Assembly: GCA_910587195.1 (NCBI GenBank)
Contig: CAJUKL010000078.1
Span: 1-6,603 of the forward strand
DNA length: 6,603 nucleotides
Direction of reading: 5' to 3'
Source: an uncultured Clostridia bacterium
Lineage (GTDB): Bacteria; Bacillota; Clostridia; Lachnospirales; Anaerotignaceae
Position 1 is the first letter of the stretch; every line of letters starts with the position of its first letter. The notes under the pieces were generated by a model, which was not told the DNA's origin, did not search any database, and was given only the letters and a program-made list of their open reading frames with translations. Position numbers and translations under genes: made by a program. Shown in pieces: positions 1 through 4,644 of this stretch.

Positions 1-394
1 TACTTTAAAAATATAATATTTTTGCTAAAAATAGAAAGGTAATTTGTTATTATTTTATGCAAATAAAACATATCTTTTACAGTTTTCCAATAAAATACAA
101 TTCCGTTTCGCCACTTTAAGAAATAAATCTTTCTAATGCAAAAAAATCAACTTTTATTTGTAAAAATACCACTTTTTTTATAAAAAAATAGACATTTATT
201 ATACAAATTGTATTCTAAAATAGAAAACAAACAAAAATAAAAAATTTTTTATAAAATAAAAAAAAGTAAAAATAAATCATAAATAAAGTTTAAATTTGAA
301 AATAAAAACTCAATTTAATTTATTTCTACTTTTATTTCAAAAATATAAAATTGTATTTTAAAAAATAATATAAAATTCTACTTGTTATAAAATC
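1..394. other. Extremely AT-rich intergenic stretch, no gene seen
   Basis: By hand count about 57 of 394 bases are G or C (roughly 14%), falling to about 8% over 241-360. No open frame with a ribosome binding site, no tRNA-like fold and no copy of the repeat family found elsewhere in the window is visible. It lies downstream of the minus-strand glycerate kinase gene. No GC-rich stem followed by a T-run, as a canonical intrinsic terminator would show, stands out after that gene's stop. Only A/T runs and short A/T complementarities are present, which cannot be told from composition alone. Confidence 0.6.
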
Positions 395-1519
395 TTATTT
401 TGCTAGATATAACCGAAAAACTTGCTCTGATGTTTCTATTATGTTTTGTCTTGCAAGTTCCATTGCTTGTTCTAATGTTACAATACGGCGTAAAATTGGA
501 AAATAGGCATCAATCCCATGTGCATTACAAACAGTTGCTTGTTCTGTTACACTTCCTGCAAAAGCAATGACTGTTTTGTTATATTTTTTTGCTAATTTTG
601 CTACTCCAATCGGTGCTTTGCCCATAACACTTTGCTCGTCCAAACGTCCTTCCCCTGTAATAACAAGGTCTGCTGTTTTGATTTTTTGTTCTAGTTTTGT
701 TTCCCGTAAGACAATGGAAATACCAGATTCTAAAACAGCATTTGTAAAAGTAAAAAAGGCAAACCCAAGACCGCCTGCTGCACCTGTTCCGGGGAAAGTG
801 CTGTCTGCTTTTGGAAAAATACTTTTTGCTAAAATGGCATAATTTTGAAGCCATTTGTCCATATTTTGTATCATTTCCTCTGTTGCACCTTTTTGTGGCC
901 CAAAAATGGCACTACAACCTTCTTTTCCGCATAAAGGGTTTGTTACATCGCAAGCAATATAAAAAGTACATTCTTTTAGTTCGGGCAATACATTTTTTGT
1001 TGTTATACTTTGTAATTGTGCCAAACCAGATGCGCCATAACAAACTTGTTTTTTATCTTTGTCTAAAAAGCCATAACCGAGTGCCTGTAACATTCCAATA
1101 CCGCCATCATTTGTTGCGCTGCCACCAATACCAATAATAAACCGTCTGCAACCTTTTTGTATGGCATCTTTTATCATTTCTCCTACACCATATGTGGTTG
1201 TATCAAGTGGATTTCTTTGTTCTGCTGTAATCAATGTAATACCGGCTGTGGCTGCAATTTCTATGATAGCTGTTTTTTCCACAATCCCATATTGACAGGA
1301 TATTTTTTTGCCCAAAGGATTAGTAGCATAGATAGTTTCTATTTTTCCGCCCATTCCGGCTGTTAATGCTTCTACCGTTCCTTCTCCGCCGTCTGCAAGT
1401 GCGCATACTTCTGCTTCGATAGTGTTGTTTACTTTTTTTATCCCTTCTGCAATAGCATTTCCTGCTTCTAAAGAGGATAAACTTCCTTTAAAAGAATCAG
1501 TTGCAATGATTACTTTCAT
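395..1519 (-). CDS. glxK: Glycerate kinase (GarK/GlxK family, 2-phosphoglycerate forming)
   Basis: A cytoplasmic kinase that, by family knowledge, phosphorylates D-glycerate with ATP to 2-phosphoglycerate and so feeds glycerate into lower glycolysis. The 374-residue length is normal for the family and the gene looks intact. Recognisable blocks run in order: DSFKGS (8-13) at the N-terminus, ADGGEGT (42-48), the glycine-rich GIGGSATNDGG (130-140), DVTNPLCG (191-198), GTGAAGGLGF (245-254) and GEGRLDEQS (289-297). The start is well set: ATG is preceded by AAAGGAG about 10 bases upstream (near 1530-1536 on the minus strand), and the protein opens with the family-typical MKVIIATDSFKGSLSS. It is the second gene of an apparent operon, 20 bp after the DUF4231-type gene, with its ribosome binding site filling the gap. 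No separate promoter is evident. The divergent permease may supply its substrate; that is inference. The symbol is by family; garK would be equally fair. Confidence 0.95.
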   Translation of the reverse strand: MKVIIATDSFKGSLSSLEAGNAIAEGIKKVNNTIEAEVCALADGGEGTVEALTAGMGGKIETIYATNPLGKKISCQYGIVEKTAIIEIAATAGITLITAEQRNPLDTTTYGVGEMIKDAIQKGCRRFIIGIGGSATNDGGIGMLQALGYGFLDKDKKQVCYGASGLAQLQSITTKNVLPELKECTFYIACDVTNPLCGKEGCSAIFGPQKGATEEMIQNMDKWLQNYAILAKSIFPKADSTFPGTGAAGGLGFAFFTFTNAVLESGISIVLRETKLEQKIKTADLVITGEGRLDEQSVMGKAPIGVAKLAKKYNKTVIAFAGSVTEQATVCNAHGIDAYFPILRRIVTLEQAMELARQNIIETSEQVFRLYLAK

Positions 1520-1539
1520 TTGTTTTTACTCCTTTCGGT

Positions 1540-2115
1540 TTAGGCAACTTCTTGTTTTTCTGTTTTTTGCAATTCCTGTATTTCTGCTTTTATTTTTGTT
1601 TCCTGTGTTTTATGGTATTCAAACAAAGAATATTTTTCTCCTGTCATTTCCAAAAAACGCTGTAAAAACATCACTTTTCGTTCCATTTCGTCCCTATCGT
1701 TGGAATAAGCACCTAATTGATACTGATATTTTAGACATTCATTTTTTAATTCCCGGACTAATTCTTTTTGTTGCTGCCAAGTATCTCTAAATTGGAATAA
1801 GCTATCCAATGCGATACAAAACAGGATACAAACAGAAAATAAAATCGTCCAGATTCTAGCATCTAACAAAATAATTGGTATTTTAAATGCTGTAAAAAGT
1901 TCCAGAGGCACGATATTGACAGCAATAATTACAGAAGATAGGATTAATTCTGCAATTCTAGTCATGTAATAATTTTTTTCATTTTTGCTCATACTCACAA
2001 TATTTTTTTGAAAGGTATTTTGTACAAAAGTTTTTGTTGGTTCCTCTAAATGGTTTGTCAGTTCGATACAATCCTTTAATTCTGTCTGTTTATTTTCTTC
2101 CAGTTGTCGAAACAT
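1540..2115 (-). CDS. Small two-TM membrane protein, DUF4231/SLATT-like
   Basis: This 191-residue protein has a polar N-terminal third, two hydrophobic segments (about 55-72 and 88-107), then a long charged, probably helical C-terminal part (108-190). The segment just after TM2, with FQFRDTWQQQKELVRELKNE (107-126) followed by KYQYQLGAYSNDRDEMERKV, resembles the region of DUF4231 and SLATT proteins in which an aromatic-rich stretch and a helix follow the second TM. I recognised this by pattern and could not search for it. SLATT domains are proposed pore-forming effectors in some nucleotide-linked defence or conflict systems, but no nucleotide cyclase, SLOG or other partner is seen here, so no such role is claimed. 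The start is fixed by a near-perfect AAGGAGGA (2123-2130) 7 bases before ATG. It is the first gene of an operon with glycerate kinase, 20 bp apart. What it contributes to that operon is unknown. Confidence 0.75.
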   Translation of the reverse strand: MFRQLEENKQTELKDCIELTNHLEEPTKTFVQNTFQKNIVSMSKNEKNYYMTRIAELILSSVIIAVNIVPLELFTAFKIPIILLDARIWTILFSVCILFCIALDSLFQFRDTWQQQKELVRELKNECLKYQYQLGAYSNDRDEMERKVMFLQRFLEMTGEKYSLFEYHKTQETKIKAEIQELQKTEKQEVA

Positions 2116-2151
2116 AGTAAAATCCTCCTTTTTTCATTTTATTCCTTTTTC

Positions 2152-2180
2152 ATCCTACCATATTTTCCAAAAAACCTCAA
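2152..2180 (-). promoter_or_regulatory. Candidate sigma-A promoter for the DUF4231-glycerate kinase operon
   Basis: On the minus strand TTGAGG (2175-2180) and TAGGAT (2152-2157) are separated by exactly 17 bases. Each matches the consensus at four of six positions. The predicted transcription start near 2145 would give a leader of about 30 nt carrying the AAGGAGGA ribosome binding site. The -35 hexamer directly touches the first base of repeat copy A. In such AT-rich DNA a match this weak can arise by chance. Confidence 0.4.
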
Positions 2181-2662
2181 CTTACTTTCTTGAAAGAAAG
2201 TAAGCAAAGAACTTTTGTGCGAAACTTCGTTTCGCTGCTGTGTATTGGAGTTGAGATGTTATTGTGGTAGAACGATAACGGAGCACCATCGCCTAAAAGG
2301 AGAATCTGTTGCGTATGTAAAAGGTAAAGTTTTTTGTCCAACTTTTTTTCAAAAAAGTTGGTGGAGTTTGAGGCGTTGCTGCGTGTTGGAGTTGAGATGT
2401 TGTTGTGGTAGAACGATAATGGAGCACCATCGCCTAAAAGGAGAATCTGTTGTGTATGTAAAAGGTAAAGTTTTTTGTCCAACTTTTTTTCAAAAAAGTT
2501 GGTGGAGTTTGAGGTGTTGCTGTGTGTTGGAGTTGAGATGTTATTGTGGTAGAACGATAACGGAGCACCATCGCCTAAAAAGAGAATCTGTTGCGTATGT
2601 AAAGGAAAAAGTTTTTGGTCAAGCTTTTTTCAAAAAGCTTGTAGGTTTGGACAAAGTCCAAG
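2181..2662 (+). repeat. Hairpin-rich dispersed repeat, copy A (internally expanded)
   Basis: First copy of an intergenic element found four times in the window, always in this orientation. Order seen: H1 (2181-2204, arms CTTACTTTCT/AGAAAGTAAG, loop TGAA); H2 (2219-2235, GCGAAAC-TTC-GTTTCGC); H3 (2258-2279, GTTATTGT/ACGATAAC around a GGTAGA loop); a conserved linker containing ACCATCG; and H4 (2338-2361, CCAAC at the base of a T/A stem). H3 and H4 recur two more times, at 2399-2420 with 2479-2502 and at 2540-2561 with 2620-2641. The copy closes with H5 (2647-2661, TTGGAC-AAA-GTCCAA). The last H4 is of a different sequence type (CAAGC/GCTTG). It fills the space between the divergent glycerate kinase operon and the permease gene. 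Whether it acts as RNA or as a mobile DNA element is open. Confidence 0.85.
2234..2656 (+). repeat. Three tandem 141-bp units inside copy A
   Basis: Units at about 2234-2374, 2375-2515 and 2516-2656 align at a fixed offset of 141 bases; for example GTTGAGATG begins at 2250, 2391 and 2532. Each carries one H3 and one H4 hairpin and the linker between them. H1 and H2 are not duplicated, and H5 survives only after the last unit. Unit 2 shows scattered substitutions (for example GTTGTTGT for GTTATTGT). Unit 3 carries the alternative H4 type. Because 141 is a multiple of three, open frames continue through the array on both strands, which explains apparent repeat proteins here. Confidence 0.9.
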
Positions 2663-2678
2663 ATCTTTATCTTTTAGT

Positions 2679-2731
2679 AACTCCTTTTTTGTTTTTTTCA
2701 TATAATGTATGAATCACATTTTAAAGGAGTT
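2679..2731 (+). promoter_or_regulatory. Possible hairpin that would hide the permease ribosome binding site
   Basis: AACTCCTTT (2679-2687) is a perfect 9-base complement of AAAGGAGTT (2723-2731), which contains the ribosome binding site of the permease gene. The 35-nt loop contains TATAAT. Transcripts arriving from upstream would contain both arms and could have the site masked. Transcripts starting from the candidate promoter at 2701 would lack the left arm. This is inferred from complementarity alone. Confidence 0.35.
2701..2706 (+). promoter_or_regulatory. Candidate -10 box (TATAAT) for the permease gene
   Basis: A consensus TATAAT lies 32 bases before the permease ATG, after a T-rich tract. 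No good -35 hexamer is found 16-18 bases upstream (TAACTC at 17). It would give a leader of about 25 nt with the AAAGGAG site at 2723-2729. In DNA this AT-rich the hexamer alone is weak evidence. Confidence 0.35.
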
Positions 2732-2738
2732 TTGAATT

Positions 2739-4109
2739 ATGTTACAATCTGCTTTAACCCCTTTGCATTATGTTTATCTTATTGGTGTCATTTGTATTTT
2801 GTTTGTTATGATATTGCGAAAAGACACCCCCATTATTTGTATTGGTTTTCTTTTTCTTTTGGGAATAGTAGGAACAAATAGCGTAATCGGAGGCATACAA
2901 ACGATATTTAAGGCAATATTATACGCAGGAAAAGAATTTATGGAAATTATAGCGACCATTGCACTTGTGACTGCATTTTCAAAATGCCTTATGGATTTAG
3001 GGAGCGATAAATTACTGATGGCACCCATGGCAAAAGTCATGAAAACACCTGCCATTACTTGGTGGATATTAGGGATTACTATGTTAATTTCTTCTTTGTT
3101 TTTATGGCCTTCTCCTTCTGTTGCGCTTTTGGGTACAATTATGTTGCCTTTTGCTGTCAAGGCAGGGTTAAAACCATTGGCAGCTGCAATGGCAATCAAT
3201 TTGTTTGGGCATGGAATTGGCTTAAGTTATGATTTTGTAATACAAGGTGCGCCAGCGATTTCTGCAAGTTCTGCTGGTATTAGCACAGGAGAGTTGTTGT
3301 CTGTGGGTCGTCCACTGTTTATTGTTATGGGTGTTACAACGGTTGTTGTGGCATTTTTGCTAAACAGAAAAAGTTTAGCCTCAAATGAGTTACAAATTCG
3401 TTCTGCTGCACCACAGCCAAAAAAGCAAGATTTTGGAAAAGCAGCATTGTTACTTGCAGTTATCACTCCAATCGCATTTTTGTTAGATGTTTTCTTTATG
3501 ATTTTGTTAGATTTAAAAGGCGGAGATGCAACAAGCATTGTAGCGGGAACTGCAGTATTTTTAATGTGTTTTGGTGCTATTAGTGCATTTGGGAAAAAAT
3601 CCCTTGAAAAAGTTACAGATTATGTAACAGATGGTTTTTTATTTGCCATTAAAATTTTTGCTCCTGTTATTATTATTGGTGCGTTTTTCTTTTTAGGTGG
3701 AGAAGGAATTTCCTCTATTCTTGGAGAACAATATCAATCAGGTATTTTAAATGATTGGGCGATTTGGCTGGCAAATAATACACCACTTAATAAATATGTG
3801 ACTGCTTTGATAGAGCTTTTGATTGGAGCTTTAACTGGTTTAGATGGTTCTGGATTTTCCGGTTTACCTTTGACCGGTTCTCTTGCGCAAACATTTGGTT
3901 CTGCTGTGGATGCTTCTGTACCAATTCTTGCTGCATTAGGGCAAATAGGTGCAGTTTTTGTTGGTGGTGGTACCATTGTTCCATGGGGTATTATTCCTGT
4001 TGCAGCAATTTGTAATGTTGACCCACTAGAATTAGCGCGCAAGAATATTGTGCCAGTTTTTATAGGATTTGCCGTTACTTTAATTACTGCTTTCTTCTTA
4101 CTTTCTTGA
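2739..4109 (+). CDS. Polytopic permease, ion-transporter superfamily (GntP/citrate-transporter-like)
   Basis: A 456-residue integral membrane protein with roughly 11-12 hydrophobic segments, for example near 11-27, 31-48, 64-82, 106-140, 189-208, 235-257, 265-283, 300-320, 392-415 and 438-455. A hydrophilic loop at about 209-233 divides the two halves. Intramembrane-type motifs rich in small residues and prolines (WPSPSVALLG at 123-132, FGHGIGLSYDFVIQGAPA at 156-173, GLDGSGFSGLPLTG at 367-380, GGGTIVPWG at 409-417) suit a secondary carrier of the ion-transporter superfamily, which moves organic anions with H+ or Na+. I could not fix the exact family. The start follows AAAGGAG (2723-2729) with 9 bases spacing. 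The gene diverges from glycerate kinase, so glycerate or a related hydroxy-acid is a reasonable substrate guess, not a demonstrated one. Its last codons (LLS and stop) read through a sequence identical to the H1 arm of the repeat that follows directly. Confidence 0.8.
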   Translation: MLQSALTPLHYVYLIGVICILFVMILRKDTPIICIGFLFLLGIVGTNSVIGGIQTIFKAILYAGKEFMEIIATIALVTAFSKCLMDLGSDKLLMAPMAKVMKTPAITWWILGITMLISSLFLWPSPSVALLGTIMLPFAVKAGLKPLAAAMAINLFGHGIGLSYDFVIQGAPAISASSAGISTGELLSVGRPLFIVMGVTTVVVAFLLNRKSLASNELQIRSAAPQPKKQDFGKAALLLAVITPIAFLLDVFFMILLDLKGGDATSIVAGTAVFLMCFGAISAFGKKSLEKVTDYVTDGFLFAIKIFAPVIIIGAFFFLGGEGISSILGEQYQSGILNDWAIWLANNTPLNKYVTALIELLIGALTGLDGSGFSGLPLTGSLAQTFGSAVDASVPILAALGQIGAVFVGGGTIVPWGIIPVAAICNVDPLELARKNIVPVFIGFAVTLITAFFLLS

Positions 4110-4122
4110 CTTACTTTCTTGA
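4097..4122 (+). repeat. 13-bp exact direct duplication at the permease stop codon
   Basis: CTTACTTTCTTGA occurs twice without a gap, at 4097-4109 and 4110-4122. The first copy encodes the end of the permease and its TGA stop. The second is the left part of hairpin H1 of repeat copy B. Copies A and C have a single arm at this place. It may be a trace of how the element arrived or of slippage on the hairpin. Confidence 0.85.
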
Positions 4123-4316
4123 AAGAAAGTAAGCAAAGAACTTTTGTGCAAAACTTCGTTTTGCTACTGTGCTTTATAGTTGAATGGTTGTTGTGGTGGA
4201 ACAACAACGGAATACCATCGGCTGAAATTTAGAATCTGTTCTGTATGCAAAAGATAAAGTTTTTGGTCAAGCTTTTTTCAAAAAGCTTGCGAGAGTTTGA
4301 GAGCAGAGCTCTCAAG
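4110..4316 (+). repeat. Hairpin-rich dispersed repeat, copy B
   Basis: Single-unit copy starting on the base after the permease stop. Hairpins: H1 4110-4133 (same as in A); H2 4148-4164 (GCAAAAC-TTC-GTTTTGC); H3 4187-4208 (GTTGTTGT/ACAACAAC around GGTGGA, eight perfect pairs); H4 4268-4289 (CAAGC type, as in the last unit of A); H5 4297-4315 (TTGAGAGC-AGA-GCTCTCAA). The linkers ACCATCGGCT (from 4214) and GTATGCAAAAG are shared with A and C. The basic element is therefore about 205 bp long. Confidence 0.85.
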
Positions 4317-4410
4317 GTCTTTCTATGCGTGCAAGGGTGTTTTTGAAGAGGTGCGAAGCGTAGACTTTGGAGGAACTTTTCATAAGTGAAAAAAGTTTCC
4401 CCAAGAATTG
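4317..4410. other. Spacer between repeat copies B and C
   Basis: No gene is seen. Two imperfect stems can be drawn: TCTATGC (4322-4328) with GCGTAGA (4358-4364), and GGAACTTTT with AAAAAAGTTTCC around 4371-4400. Neither has a T-run that would make it a convincing terminator. No second copy of this stretch is seen in the window, so it cannot be said whether it belongs to the repeat. Confidence 0.4.
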
Positions 4411-4615
4411 CTTACTTTCTTGAAAGAAAGTAAGCAAAGAACTTTTGTGCAAAACTTCGTTTTGCTACTGTGCTTTGTGCCTGAATGGTTGTTGTGGTGG
4501 AACGACAACAGAATACCATCGGCTAAAAATTCGTTTTGTAGCGTATGCAAAAGGAAAAGTTTTTTGTCCAACTTTTTTTCAAAAAAGTTGGTAGAGTTTG
4601 AGACAACGTCTCAAG
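4411..4615 (+). repeat. Hairpin-rich dispersed repeat, copy C, in the asnB leader
   Basis: Single-unit copy ending 29 bases before the asnB start codon. Hairpins: H1 4411-4434; H2 4449-4465 (GCAAAAC-TTC-GTTTTGC); H3 4488-4509 (GTTGTTGT/ACGACAAC around GGTGGA); H4 4568-4591 (CCAAC type); H5 4598-4614 (TTGAGAC-AAC-GTCTCAA), followed by AGATTTT. Since no convincing promoter lies between H5 and asnB, any asnB transcript begun upstream would carry at least part of this element in its leader. H5 plus the short T-run is only weakly terminator-like. An open frame entering from TTG at 4408 runs through the element into asnB, but its first 79 codons are repeat sequence. Confidence 0.85.
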
Positions 4616-4629
4616 ATTTTAAAAAATTC

Positions 4630-4637
4630 AAAGGAGG
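4630..4637 (+). promoter_or_regulatory. asnB ribosome binding site (AAAGGAGG)
   Basis: A near-perfect site 7 bases before ATG at 4645. It decides the asnB start against the in-frame upstream TTG at 4408, because the true start gives Met-Cys-Gly-Ile, whose cysteine must become N-terminal for glutaminase activity. Confidence 0.9.
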
Positions 4638-4644
4638 AATAATC

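Noticed and set aside
2338..2361. H4 hairpin as an intrinsic terminator
   Set aside because: The stem is mostly T/A and is not followed by a T-run on either strand (GTGGAGTTTG on plus, ACAAAAAAC on minus).
2177..2482. Minus-strand 101-codon open frame, with a related one at 4380-4571
   Set aside because: Both are reverse readings of the repeat (shared ends such as KVLCLLSFKKVS come from H1). There is no ribosome binding site, so they are probably spurious hypothetical proteins.
2181..2662. CRISPR array
   Set aside because: Repeats are 141 bp, tandem without unique spacers, and internally folded; no cas gene is present.
2215..2712. A 165-codon plus-strand open frame with three 47-residue repeats
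   Set aside because: It is the 141-bp tandem array read as protein. There is no ribosome binding site, the repeated 'protein' follows hairpin arms, and single copies B and C do not keep the frame as a gene. The covarying stems argue for noncoding sequence.
4408..4644. 79-residue N-terminal extension of AsnB starting at TTG
   Set aside because: It reads through repeat copy C. The AAAGGAGG site and the need for an N-terminal cysteine fix the start at 4645.
4110..4644. T-box or amino-acid riboswitch before asnB
   Set aside because: No T-box consensus block or antiterminator fold is seen, and the same element also lies before or after unrelated genes.
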